Positions 24,582 through 33,492 of a stretch of DNA of 64,000 nt are shown piece by piece; position 1 is the first letter of the stretch; every line of letters starts with the position of its first letter. This DNA is from JANPBY01 sp963805505 (GTDB lineage: Bacteria; Actinomycetota; Actinomycetes; DATJPE01). The notes beneath the pieces are model-generated. The model did not search any database. It was not told the DNA's origin and was given only the letters and a program-made list of their open reading frames with translations. The translations under genes and the position numbers were made by a program. The stretch is from positions 327,574 through 391,573 of the forward strand of contig CAWDUP010000001.1 of assembly GCA_963805505.1 (NCBI GenBank), written 5' to 3'.

Positions 24582-25880
24582 TCAGTTCTTGGTCGACGTC
24601 GGCGGCCGCGCGTCCTGCCGCCGCAGTTTGCTTGCTCGGCGTCGCAGTCCCTGGGTCAGCCGGGACGATCCGGTCGGTTGCGTCGTCGTTGCCGCAGGCG
24701 GATCCGTACTGGCTTGCCTGACGGCACGCTCAAGGGTCTGTTGGGCGGCCTGCTCAGCCGCCTGCGATCGCCGCGCAGCGGCGTTCACGGCTCCGAGCAG
24801 CGCCAGCTCGGCCGCCTGTGAAGGCAGCTGTTGGCTGGCCGAGGCCGGTCGGCTCACGGCTTCGGCCAGGACGTCGACATCTCCGAGAACCGCGACGTCG
24901 GAGTTCCGCAGCCATGCTGCGTGCGCGCGGCCGAGCTCCTGAACCCGGGGAACGGCCCATTCGGGAAGACCGAGACCTGTCTCCGACGGGGGTGGGATGC
25001 GTCCGTCCACCATGGCGGGTACGGCCCCGAAGCGGATCAGCTCGAGGTAGTCCCGCATCGCCAAGCTGTCCCGGGCCGCGGCGTTGACGGCGAGGAGGAA
25101 TTCGCACTCGGCGCGGGTCAAGGAGCGGTTGGAGGCGCCCACCTCGCTGGTCTCCGCGATGGCCCCCTCGGGCAGGGCCAGCAGACCCTCCATGGCGCGG
25201 CGGACTTTCATGTCGGCTCTGGCGTCGATGACGGCAACCGTCACCTTGGCTGCCCCCAGCAGGTCGGTCCAGCGATTCACCAGGGTGGGGATGTCGTTGC
25301 GGCGCCAGAAGCTGGGGGTCATCTGCGGATCGGGAGGATCGGCGAGGACGCCAGCCAGCCACTCCTCGTACGGTGTGGTTCGCCCGCCCCGGAGGTACTC
25401 CTGCCAGGTCGACGGCAGCAGCGCCTGCAGTGGCCGGAAGGCGACGATCACGTGGACCCGGTCAGGTCCGAGGTCCCTGACCAGCCGCGCAGCCTGGGCA
25501 TCGTTCGCCTGGCAGAAGGTCTCGCAGCTGATCAGGACGCGCCCCGGCTGAGACTCGATCTGCCGCACGTAACGACGCCAGATCTTGCGCCGCTGCTGCT
25601 GGGTGGGCCGGGCGTCCACGTCGGCGAACAAGCTCTCGCCGCTGGCCGCCCAACCGTGCTGGTTCCCGGTGAGCGCCTGGGCGGCTTCGCGGGTGGACTC
25701 TTGGGTGTGCGGGTAGCTCACGTCGTGCTGCGCCAGCTGTGGGGCCAGCGCCTCGAGGTCCGCCTGCAGGGCGGTGGTTCCCGTCTTGTGGGTGCCGATG
25801 TGCACGAGGATGCCGTCGCTCGGCACGGCTTCGAGGTGCGCCCACGGCTGCCCGCCGTTGCCCTGAGGATCCTGACTCAT
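24582..25880 (-). CDS. Sulfotransferase-like (P-loop) protein
   Basis: The 432-aa protein starts at ATG 25880. Near its start is VHIGTHKTGTTALQ, the 5'-phosphosulfate-binding P-loop of sulfotransferases. A later segment VHVIVAFRPLQALLPSTWQEY (~residues 125-145) resembles the 3'-phosphate-binding region. No membrane segment or signal peptide is seen. The C-terminal ~50 residues are Arg/Lys/Pro/Thr-rich and probably disordered. Bacterial relatives sulfate glycans, lipids or secondary metabolites; the acceptor is unknown and no PAPS synthesis genes are nearby. It stands alone between the convergent tetR gene and nadE. Confidence 0.7.
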   Translation of the reverse strand: MSQDPQGNGGQPWAHLEAVPSDGILVHIGTHKTGTTALQADLEALAPQLAQHDVSYPHTQESTREAAQALTGNQHGWAASGESLFADVDARPTQQQRRKIWRRYVRQIESQPGRVLISCETFCQANDAQAARLVRDLGPDRVHVIVAFRPLQALLPSTWQEYLRGGRTTPYEEWLAGVLADPPDPQMTPSFWRRNDIPTLVNRWTDLLGAAKVTVAVIDARADMKVRRAMEGLLALPEGAIAETSEVGASNRSLTRAECEFLLAVNAAARDSLAMRDYLELIRFGAVPAMVDGRIPPPSETGLGLPEWAVPRVQELGRAHAAWLRNSDVAVLGDVDVLAEAVSRPASASQQLPSQAAELALLGAVNAAARRSQAAEQAAQQTLERAVRQASTDPPAATTTQPTGSSRLTQGLRRRASKLRRQDARPPTSTKN

Positions 25881-25904
25881 GCTGGGCAACCCTAGCGATC
25901 TGGC

Positions 25905-27677
25905 TCAGTGCGAAGGCGCGTCGCCGAGCCCGGGGTCGGTCGCCTTCTCGCGCCACGCATTGGTGATGGGCAGGCGACGGTCACGGCCGAACGAGCGGGG
26001 CGACACCTTGGGACCGGGTGGGTATTGCCGGCGCTTCCACTCGGCGGTGTCGGTCAGCCGCAGGACCCGCTCGGCCAGGGCCGGGTCGAACCCGGCGTCG
26101 ACCAGGTCCGCGAGGCTGCGGTCGGCCTCGACGTAGTCGTCGAGGACATCGTCCAGGACGTGGTAGTCCGGCAGGGAGTCCGTGTCGAGCTGTCCCGGGC
26201 GCAGCTCGGCCGAGGGTGGCTTGGCGATCGACGACTCGGGGATCGGGGGTGGCTCGCCGCGGGACTCGGCGTCGGCGTTGCGCCAGCGGGCCAGCTCCCA
26301 CACCAACGTCTTGGGTACGTCCTTCAGCGGCGCAAATCCGCCGACCGCGTCGCCATAGATCGTCGAGTAGCCGACCGAGAGCTCACTCTTGTTGCCGTTG
26401 GCCAGCACGAGGTGACCTTCGGCGTTCGAGATGGCCATCAGGGTCGTGCCGCGGACCCTGGCCTGCACGTTCTCCTCGGCCAGCCCGGACAGCCCCAGGG
26501 CCTCGACGAAGGCCCGCACCATCGCCTCGATCTCCACCACGCGGTAGGGGCTCCCGAGGCGGGCGCACAGATCGGCCGCATCGTCCTTGGAGTGCTGGGA
26601 GGAGTACGTGCTCGGCATCGAAACGCCCTGGAAGTTGGCTGGCCCCAGGGCATCGGCGGTGATCGCGGCGACGAGGGAGGAGTCGATGCCCCCGCTGACA
26701 CCGGTGACCGCCGAGGTGAACCCGTTCTTGCGCGCGTAGTCGCGCACTCCCAGGACGAGCGCGCCATAGACCTCAGCGAGGTCGGGCATCCGGTCCTCGA
26801 CGACGGAGGGCTCGGGGTCGTACGGCTCTCGCGGCTCGGCGCTCAGCACGGCGTCGACCTCTGCGCCGGGGTCGCCCGCCGGCAGCTCGAGGTCGACGAC
26901 CGCAACGGTCTCGACGAACTGCGCCGTGCGGGCCACCAGCTCGCCGTCGGGCGTCACCACGAGCGAGTCGCCGTCGAAGACCAGCTCGTCCTGGCCGCCC
27001 ACCATGTTGAGGTAGGCCAGCGGGCAGCCGGCCTCGGCTGCGCGGCGCTGAGCCAGCGCGAGCCGTACGTCGTCCTTGTTGCGTTCGTACGGTGACCCGT
27101 TGGGCACCACGAGCAGTCCCGGGCGCCGGGCGGCGTAGTCGGCCACCGGGCCGCCGTCTTGCCAGAGGTCCTCACAGATGGCCAGACCGACGTCGATCCC
27201 GCGGATGCGCACGACGCACGAGAGCGTGCCCGGCACGAAGTAGCGGAACTCGTCGAACACGCCGTAGTTCGGCAGGTGGTGCTTGGCATAGCGCGCGACG
27301 ACGTCGCCGCGGTGGAGGACGGCGACGGAGTTCTGCGGAGCCCCGCGCGGGCGGCCGAGCTGGTCGTCGGGAGGCAGCGTGCCGTCGGGGATCGCGAGCC
27401 TGCCGAGGTAGCCGACGACCACCGCCAGCTCCCCGATGCCCTCGGCCGCGAGCCTGCCGGCGAGGGTCTTCACAGCGGCGAGGGACGCCTCGACGAAGGA
27501 CGGGCGCAGGGCGAGGTCCTCGATGGGGTAGCCGGTGAGGAACATCTCGGGCAGCACGAGGAGGTCTGCATCGGCCGCGGCAGCCGTACGGGCAGCACCC
27601 ACGGCCAGCTCGACGTTGCCCGCGATGTCACCGACCGTCGGGTTGACCTGCCCGAGCGCCAACCTCAGCTGAGCCAC
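25905..27677 (-). CDS. nadE: Glutamine-dependent NAD+ synthetase
   Basis: The 590-aa two-domain enzyme amidates nicotinic acid adenine dinucleotide to NAD+. The N-terminal nitrilase-type glutaminase has its triad in LPEMFLTGYP (Glu), KHHLPNYGVFDE (Lys) and LAICEDLW (Cys). The C-terminal synthetase has the P-loop SGGIDSSLVAAI (~residue 323), GVSMPSTYSSQHSKDDA and NKSELSVGYSTIYGD. Ammonia passes through a tunnel between domains in this family. It is divergent from glnA2, with a 58-bp palindromic repeat and a GlnR-like site in the gap. Confidence 0.97.
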   Translation of the reverse strand: MAQLRLALGQVNPTVGDIAGNVELAVGAARTAAAADADLLVLPEMFLTGYPIEDLALRPSFVEASLAAVKTLAGRLAAEGIGELAVVVGYLGRLAIPDGTLPPDDQLGRPRGAPQNSVAVLHRGDVVARYAKHHLPNYGVFDEFRYFVPGTLSCVVRIRGIDVGLAICEDLWQDGGPVADYAARRPGLLVVPNGSPYERNKDDVRLALAQRRAAEAGCPLAYLNMVGGQDELVFDGDSLVVTPDGELVARTAQFVETVAVVDLELPAGDPGAEVDAVLSAEPREPYDPEPSVVEDRMPDLAEVYGALVLGVRDYARKNGFTSAVTGVSGGIDSSLVAAITADALGPANFQGVSMPSTYSSQHSKDDAADLCARLGSPYRVVEIEAMVRAFVEALGLSGLAEENVQARVRGTTLMAISNAEGHLVLANGNKSELSVGYSTIYGDAVGGFAPLKDVPKTLVWELARWRNADAESRGEPPPIPESSIAKPPSAELRPGQLDTDSLPDYHVLDDVLDDYVEADRSLADLVDAGFDPALAERVLRLTDTAEWKRRQYPPGPKVSPRSFGRDRRLPITNAWREKATDPGLGDAPSH

Positions 27678-27716
27678 GCCGCCAGCCTAGTGAGCGGTGC
27701 GCCGCGGTCATCGACT

Positions 27717-27774
27717 CGAGTGGCAACGAATGGGGCGGTCCGGGCGGCGGGATCGCCCCGTTCGCCGCCATTCG
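27717..27774. repeat. 58-bp intergenic palindromic repeat, copy 1
   Basis: Two 24-bp arms around a 10-bp loop form an imperfect hairpin. The left arm contains CGAATGGGGCGGTC, the right arm GATCGCCCCGTTCG. It lies between the divergent nadE and glnA2 genes, so it cannot be a terminator for either. Four more copies lie at 46102, 49564, 50506 and 51592; this is the most diverged. Confidence 0.75.
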
Positions 27775-27787
27775 ATCCGTCCGGCCG

Positions 27788-27803
27788 GTTACCTGCCTGA
27801 AAC
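27788..27803 (+). promoter_or_regulatory. GlnR operator half (a-b site) upstream of glnA2
   Basis: GTTAC-N6-GAAAC at 27788-27803 exactly matches the a-site/b-site spacing of the actinobacterial nitrogen regulator GlnR (gTnAC-n6-GaAAC). It ends 22 bp before the GTG start of glnA2. A third, weaker element GCGAC follows at the right 6-bp spacing. Control of glnA2 by nitrogen status is inferred from the motif and the adjacent glutamine synthetase gene. Confidence 0.65.
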
Positions 27804-27825
27804 ACGGGCGCGACACACTAGGTCC

Positions 27826-29163
27826 GTGGACAAGCAGCAGGAGTACGTGCTCCGCACCCTCGAGGAACGTGACATCCGCTTCGTGCGTCTTTGGTTCACC
27901 GACGTGCTCGGGTTCCTCAAGTCGGTCGCCGTGGCGCCGGCGGAGCTGGAGGGCGCCTTCGCCGAGGGCATCGGTTTCGACGGCAGCGCCATCGAGGGCT
28001 TCGCCCGGGTCTATGAGTCCGACATGCTCGCCAAGCCCGACCCGTCGACGTTCCAGGTCCTGCCGTGGCGCTCGGAGTCTCCGGGCGCGGCGCGGATGTT
28101 CTGCGACATCCTGATGCCCGACGCGACGCCCTCCTACGCCGACCCGCGGTTCGTGCTGAAGCGCGCACTCGCCAAGGCCGCCGACCTCGGGTTCACCTTC
28201 TACACCCACCCCGAGATCGAGTTCTTCTTGTTCAAGGACAAGCCAGCGACCGGACAGGCTCCGGTGCCGGTCGACTCCTCCGGCTACTTCGACCACACCC
28301 CGCACGGCGTGGGCCAAGACTTCCGCCGCCAGGCGATCACCATGCTCGAGAGCCTGGGCATCTCGGTGGAGTTCAGCCACCACGAAGGCGCTCCCGGCCA
28401 GCAGGAGATCGACCTGCGCTACGCCGACGCACTCACCACCGCCGACAACATCATGACCTTCCGGCTCGTGATGAAGCAGGTGGCGCTCGAGCAGGGCATC
28501 TACGCCTCCTTCATGCCCAAGCCGTTCACCGAGCACCCGGGCTCGGGCATGCACACCCACCTGTCGCTGTTCGAGGGCGACCGCAACGCCTTCTTCGAGG
28601 CGGGCGCGGAGTTCCAGCTCTCCAAGGTCGGCCGGGCGTTCATCGCCGGGCTGCTCAAGCACGCGCCGGAGATCACGGCCGTGACCAATCAGTGGGTCAA
28701 CTCCTACAAACGGCTGTACGGCGGCGGCGAGGCCCCGGCCTACGTCTGCTGGGGTCACAACAATCGCTCGGCGATGGTGCGCGTGCCGATGTACAAGCCG
28801 AGCAAGGGCGCGTCGACCCGCATCGAGGTCCGCTCCCTCGACACCGCCTGCAACCCCTACCTCGCCTACGCCCTGCTCCTGACGGCCGGGCTGAAGGGCA
28901 TCGAGCAGGGCTATGAGCTCCCGCCCGGCGCGGAGGACGACGTGTGGTCGCTGTCCGAGGGCGAGCGTCGAGCCCTCGGTCTTGACCCGCTCCCGCAGAA
29001 CCTCCGCGAAGCGGTCACGGCCATGGAGGGCAGCGAGCTGGTCGCCGAGACCCTCGGTGAGCACGTCTTCGACTTCTTCTTGCGCAACAAGCGCCACGAA
29101 TGGGACGAATACCGTCAGCAGGTCACCGCCTTCGAACGCGACCGCTACCTGCCCGTGCTCTGA
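27826..29163 (+). CDS. glnA2: Glutamine synthetase, type I-alpha-like (GlnA2)
   Basis: The 445-aa enzyme forms glutamine from glutamate, ammonia and ATP. Visible elements are VDKQQEYVLRTLEERDIRF at the start, GIGFDGSAIEGFARV, YTHPEIEFFLF (metal site), GQQEIDLRYADAL, KPFTEHPGSGMHTHLSLF (glutamate/ATP loop) and NRSAMVRVP. It is ~30 residues shorter than GlnA1 (34885-36309). Where GlnA1 has the adenylylation tyrosine in KDLYELPP, this protein has EDDVWSLSE, so it is probably not adenylylated, as known for GlnA2-type enzymes. It starts at GTG 27826, has a GlnR-like box upstream, and is followed by glnE 13 bp after its stop. Confidence 0.93.
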   Translation: MDKQQEYVLRTLEERDIRFVRLWFTDVLGFLKSVAVAPAELEGAFAEGIGFDGSAIEGFARVYESDMLAKPDPSTFQVLPWRSESPGAARMFCDILMPDATPSYADPRFVLKRALAKAADLGFTFYTHPEIEFFLFKDKPATGQAPVPVDSSGYFDHTPHGVGQDFRRQAITMLESLGISVEFSHHEGAPGQQEIDLRYADALTTADNIMTFRLVMKQVALEQGIYASFMPKPFTEHPGSGMHTHLSLFEGDRNAFFEAGAEFQLSKVGRAFIAGLLKHAPEITAVTNQWVNSYKRLYGGGEAPAYVCWGHNNRSAMVRVPMYKPSKGASTRIEVRSLDTACNPYLAYALLLTAGLKGIEQGYELPPGAEDDVWSLSEGERRALGLDPLPQNLREAVTAMEGSELVAETLGEHVFDFFLRNKRHEWDEYRQQVTAFERDRYLPVL

Positions 29164-29176
29164 GAGAGTCGACGGC

Positions 29177-32100
29177 GTGACGTCCGGCGATCCCTCGCGC
29201 ACCACCGGCCGGACGGCTTCCGCCGCCGGGCGGCTCGCGCGGCTCGGGTTCACCGACGCGAGCGCCGCCGAAACCGCCCTCGCGACCGGCCCGCTGGCTT
29301 CGTTGGTCACCGACGACGACCGACTCGTCACGGCGTTGGCCGGCGCGGCCGACCCAGACCTGGCGCTGGCCGGACTGGTCGCTTCGGTGAGCGCCGCTCC
29401 GGCGGACGTAGGGCGGGAGCTGCTGGCCGCCCTGGCCGACGATGACGGGGGCACCCGCACCCGGCTCGCGACCGTCCTCGGGGCGAGCGCTGCCCTCGGT
29501 GACCATCTGGCCCGCCATCCAGCTCACTGGACGGTCGTTTCTGCGTCGCAGGGGTCGGCTCACTCCCGGATCGGCGGTGACCTGCGCTCAGCCCTGCTCG
29601 GCTGCGTCGAGGCCGGCCAGCACGACGGTGAGTGGGTTGCCGGCCTGACCGGTCCTTCGGGGTACGACGCGCTGCGAAGCACGTACCGCCGTCACCTGCT
29701 GGCGATCGCGACCGCCGACCTGACCGGGGAGGCCGACGTCGGTCAGACTGCCCACCACCTCGCCGATCTGGCGGCAGCCACCCTGGAGGCTGCCCTGGCA
29801 GTGGCTCGTGGCGAGCTGCCGCCCGATGCGCCGCGGTGCCGGTTGGCAGTGATCGCCATGGGCAAGGCCGGTGGTCTGGAGCTGAACTACAGCAGCGACG
29901 TCGACGTCATGTTCGTCGCCGAGGCCATGCCGGGAGAGGACGAGACGGCGGCGCTGGCCACGGCGACCCGGCTGGCGGCGAGCCTCATGCGGATCTGCTC
30001 GACGAGCACGGCCGAGGGCGAGATCTGGCCGGTGGATGCGGGCCTGCGCCCCGAGGGTCGGCAAGGCGCACTCGTGCGGACGCTCGCGTCCTATCTGGCC
30101 TACTACGAACGGTGGGCGAGCACCTGGGAGTTCCAGGCGCTGCTCAAGGCTCGCCCGGCGGCCGGGGATGCCGGCCTCGGCGCGGCCTTCGTGGAGGCCG
30201 TGACGCCGATGGTCTGGTCGGCCGTCGACCGCCCCGACTTCGTGGTCGACGTCCAGGCGATGCGCCGCCGAGTCGAGGAGAACGTGCCGGTCAAGGAGGC
30301 CGAGCGGCAGCTGAAGCTCGGTCGCGGCGGGCTGCGCGACGTGGAGTTCGCGGTCCAGCTCCTGCAGCTGGTGCACGGTCGCTCCGACCTGTTCGTGCGC
30401 AGTCCGACGACCCTGCTGGCGCTGGAGCAGCTGTCGACGCGCGGCTACGTGGGCCGTCACGACGCCGCGGAGCTCGACCGCGCCTACCGGTTCCTGCGCA
30501 CCCTCGAGCACCGGATCCAGCTGGTGCGCCTGCGCCGTACTCACACCGTCCCGGAGGACCCCGTCGAGCTGCGTCGGCTGGCTCGGTCGATGGGCTATCT
30601 CGAGCAACCCGTGGACCAGCTCAACGCCGAGTGGCGCAAGCACCGGCACGAGGTGCGCCGGCTGCACGAGAAGCTCTTCTACCGGCCGCTGCTCGACGCC
30701 GTGGCGCAGCTGGACGCCTCCGAGGCCCGGCTCACGCCGGAGGCGGCGCTGGTGCGACTGGAGGCGTTGGGCTATGCCGATCCCCAGGCGGCCCTTCGCC
30801 ACCTCGATGCGCTGACCAGCGGCGTGAGCCGGCGGGCGGCGATCCAGCGCACGCTGCTGCCGGTGATGCTGGCGTGGTTCGCGGAGCAGCCTGACCCGGA
30901 CGCCGGCCTGTTGGGTTTCCGCCGGGTCAGCGACGCCTTGGGGACCACCCCGTGGTATCTCCGGCTGCTGCGTGACGACAGCCTGGTCGCCGAGCGGATG
31001 GCCCGGGTCCTCGCCATCAGTCGCTACGCGACCGACCTGCTGCTGCGCGCGCCGGAGGCCGTACGGCTGTTGGGGGATGACTCGGAACTGCAGCCTCGCT
31101 CCATGTCGGCGGTCGCGGCGGAGATGCTCGCCGCGGTCGGTAGGCAAGGGGACGCGGGGGAGGCGGCCATCGCGGTGCGGGCGATCCGGCGCCGGGAGCT
31201 GTTTCGCGTCGCGGCCGCCGATCTGGTGGGGCTGCTCGACGTCGACAGCGTGGGTACGGCGCTGAGCGACATCGCCGCCGCGACCCTGCAGGGCGGGCTC
31301 GAGGCGGCGACCCGGGCGGTGGAGGCCCAGCGGGGATCCTCGTTGCCCACGCGGCTGGCCGTCATCGGGATGGGTCGTCTGGGCGGCCACGAGATCGGCT
31401 ACGGCTCCGACGCCGACGTCTTGTTCGTGCACGACCCGCTGCCCGGCGCGGACGAGCGCGAGGCGCAGGACAGTGCGCACGCCGTGGTCGGTGAGCTGCG
31501 CCGGCTGCTCTCGCTTCCGGCACCGGATCCGCCGCTGCTCGTCGACGCCGACCTCCGTCCGGAGGGGCGGCAGGGGCCACTGGTGAGGACGCTCGCGTCG
31601 TACGAGGCCTACTACGCCCGCTGGTCCCTGGTCTGGGAGGCGCAGGCGCTGCTGCGCGCGGCGCCGCTGGCCGGCGACGCCGAGCTCGGCGCGCAGTTCC
31701 TGGCCCTGATCGACCCGATCCGGTGGCCGGACGGTGGGCTCGCCGAGGCCGACGTCCGGGAGATTCGGCGGATCAAGGCGCGGGTCGAGGCCGAGCGGAT
31801 GCCGCGCGGCGCCGACGTGACCCTGCACACGAAGCTGGGGCGCGGCGGGCTCAGCGACGTCGAGTGGACGGTGCAGCTGCTCCAGCTACGGCATGCCGCC
31901 TCGGTGCCCGGACTCCGGGTGACCCGAACGCTGGCCGCCCTGGACGCGGCCGTCGAAGCCGACCTGGTGTCCCGATCCGATGCTGAGGTGCTGGCCGACG
32001 CGTGGCGGGCGGCGACGCGGGTCCGCAATGCGGCCATGCTCGTGCGCGGTCGGGCCAGCGACTCGCTGCCGGTCGATGTGCGGGAGCGGGCTGGCGTTGC

Positions 32101-32206
32101 GCGTGTGGTTGGGTACGCTCCGGGCCGTACCGGTGACCTCGAGGAGGACTATCGGCGGCGGGCCAGACGAGCACGGGGGGTTGTGGAGAGAGTGTTCTAC
32201 GCGTGA
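29177..32206 (+). CDS. glnE: Bifunctional glutamine synthetase adenylyltransferase/deadenylase
   Basis: The 1009-aa protein has two nucleotidyltransferase halves. The N-terminal half (GKAGGLELNYSSDVDVMFV at ~residue 229) corresponds to the deadenylating domain, and the C-terminal half (GRLGGHEIGYGSDADVLFV at ~731) to the adenylylating domain. Each is followed by a helical domain with LGRGGLRDVEFAVQLLQL or LGRGGLSDVEWTVQLLQL. It switches GlnA1 off by adenylylating a tyrosine when nitrogen is plentiful. It starts at GTG 29177, and its stop overlaps the next MFS gene. The glnA2-glnE order matches other actinobacteria. Confidence 0.97.
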   Translation: MTSGDPSRTTGRTASAAGRLARLGFTDASAAETALATGPLASLVTDDDRLVTALAGAADPDLALAGLVASVSAAPADVGRELLAALADDDGGTRTRLATVLGASAALGDHLARHPAHWTVVSASQGSAHSRIGGDLRSALLGCVEAGQHDGEWVAGLTGPSGYDALRSTYRRHLLAIATADLTGEADVGQTAHHLADLAAATLEAALAVARGELPPDAPRCRLAVIAMGKAGGLELNYSSDVDVMFVAEAMPGEDETAALATATRLAASLMRICSTSTAEGEIWPVDAGLRPEGRQGALVRTLASYLAYYERWASTWEFQALLKARPAAGDAGLGAAFVEAVTPMVWSAVDRPDFVVDVQAMRRRVEENVPVKEAERQLKLGRGGLRDVEFAVQLLQLVHGRSDLFVRSPTTLLALEQLSTRGYVGRHDAAELDRAYRFLRTLEHRIQLVRLRRTHTVPEDPVELRRLARSMGYLEQPVDQLNAEWRKHRHEVRRLHEKLFYRPLLDAVAQLDASEARLTPEAALVRLEALGYADPQAALRHLDALTSGVSRRAAIQRTLLPVMLAWFAEQPDPDAGLLGFRRVSDALGTTPWYLRLLRDDSLVAERMARVLAISRYATDLLLRAPEAVRLLGDDSELQPRSMSAVAAEMLAAVGRQGDAGEAAIAVRAIRRRELFRVAAADLVGLLDVDSVGTALSDIAAATLQGGLEAATRAVEAQRGSSLPTRLAVIGMGRLGGHEIGYGSDADVLFVHDPLPGADEREAQDSAHAVVGELRRLLSLPAPDPPLLVDADLRPEGRQGPLVRTLASYEAYYARWSLVWEAQALLRAAPLAGDAELGAQFLALIDPIRWPDGGLAEADVREIRRIKARVEAERMPRGADVTLHTKLGRGGLSDVEWTVQLLQLRHAASVPGLRVTRTLAALDAAVEADLVSRSDAEVLADAWRAATRVRNAAMLVRGRASDSLPVDVRERAGVARVVGYAPGRTGDLEEDYRRRARRARGVVERVFYA

Positions 32207-33426
32207 GTTCTTCCCCTGGGCGTGACCCCTCGCTCCTCCGCCGGGCCTTCGATCAGCCCGAGGTGCGCGGGCTCCTGGTGGCCGAGGCGTTCTCCGACAT
32301 CGGTGATCAGATCGCTCGGGTCGCGCTCACGCTCCTGGTTTTCGCCCGTACCGGCTCGGTGCTCGCCTCGGCCCTGACGCTGGCCGTGGCGTACATCCCC
32401 GGGATCTTCGGCTCGGCGATCCTTGGCTCGCTCGCGGACCGGCTGCCCCGGCGCGCGGTGCTCTTGTGGTGCGACCTGCTCCGGGCCGGCCTGATCGCCC
32501 TGCTCGCGCTCGTGGCGGTCGAGGGCACCCCGCTGGTGCTGATGCTGCTCATCCTGCTGGCCTCGGAGTTCGTCGCGGCGCCGTTCACGTCGGCGCGGAC
32601 CGCGTTGTTCGGCGACGCGCTGGTCGACCGCGATCTGTACTCGGCGGCCCTCATGATCGGCCGGTCGGTCAACCTCACCGCTCAGGTCATCGGTTTCCTG
32701 GTCGGTGGTCTCGTCGTCGGCTGGCTGGGTCCACGGCTGGCGCTGGGCCTGGACTCGCTGACGTTCCTCATCTCCTACGCGTTGATCCGGGCGCGGGTGT
32801 CCACCCGCGGCGCGGCCGATGATCCGGGGACGTCCGTCGCCCGGATGTTCGCCGACCTCGGGACCGGGTTCACCGAGCTGATGGCCGACCCGACCCGCCG
32901 CGCCATGGTGCTGTTCGGCTGGGCGTCGGCGCTGTTCCTCATCGCCCCGGAGGCGGTCGCCGTCGGCTACACCTTCCCGCAGGAGGCGTGGGTGACCGGC
33001 CTGCTGCTCGCGTGCGTGCCGGCCGGTTCTGCGGTTGGCGCCCTGCTGCTCGGCCGCTTCACGCTTCCTCGGCAGACCGAGCTGTTGTTGCCGTTGGCGG
33101 GTCTGTCCTGCCTGCCGCTGTTCGCCACCTCCGTCGCTCCGCCGGTCGGCGTCGTCGTGGTCATGTGGTTTGTTGCGGGCATGTTCCAGGCCTACGTCAT
33201 CACCGTGGTCTCCTCGATCAGCTATCTGACCGAGCCCGCGCGTCGTGGGCGGGTGATGGGCGTGGCCGCCTCGGGGTTCAACGCCGCCACTGCGGTGTCG
33301 TTCCTGATCGTCGGCTGGCTGGCCGAGGTCCTCGACCCCGCCCGGGCGGTGTCCCTGGCCGGCGCGCTCGGCCTGATCCTGGTAGCGATCGCCTACGCGA
33401 CCTGGCCCAACCGCATCGTCACCTAA
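32203..33426 (+). CDS. MFS transporter (MFS_3/EntS-like)
   Basis: The 407-aa protein has 10-12 predicted membrane helices and the MFS_3 pattern: EVRGLLVAEAFSDIGDQIARVALTLL in helix 1, then GSAILGSLADRLPRRAVLLWCDLLRAGLIALL (motif A-like loop). EntS-like transporters export siderophores or drugs. GTG 32203 overlaps the glnE stop, so it is co-transcribed with glnE, though a functional link is unclear. It converges on another, unrelated MFS gene; the two are inserted between glnE and glnA1, which are adjacent in mycobacteria. Confidence 0.9.
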   Translation: MSSSPGRDPSLLRRAFDQPEVRGLLVAEAFSDIGDQIARVALTLLVFARTGSVLASALTLAVAYIPGIFGSAILGSLADRLPRRAVLLWCDLLRAGLIALLALVAVEGTPLVLMLLILLASEFVAAPFTSARTALFGDALVDRDLYSAALMIGRSVNLTAQVIGFLVGGLVVGWLGPRLALGLDSLTFLISYALIRARVSTRGAADDPGTSVARMFADLGTGFTELMADPTRRAMVLFGWASALFLIAPEAVAVGYTFPQEAWVTGLLLACVPAGSAVGALLLGRFTLPRQTELLLPLAGLSCLPLFATSVAPPVGVVVVMWFVAGMFQAYVITVVSSISYLTEPARRGRVMGVAASGFNAATAVSFLIVGWLAEVLDPARAVSLAGALGLILVAIAYATWPNRIVT

Positions 33427-33492
33427 CCCCCGCAGGCACCCGGCACCCTCAGCCCGATGGGTTGGCGGGGTCAGCGGTGGTCGAAGGGCAGG

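Noticed and set aside
29588..31828. 746-codon minus-strand open frame
   Set aside because: Antisense to glnE, whose two catalytic domains are intact.
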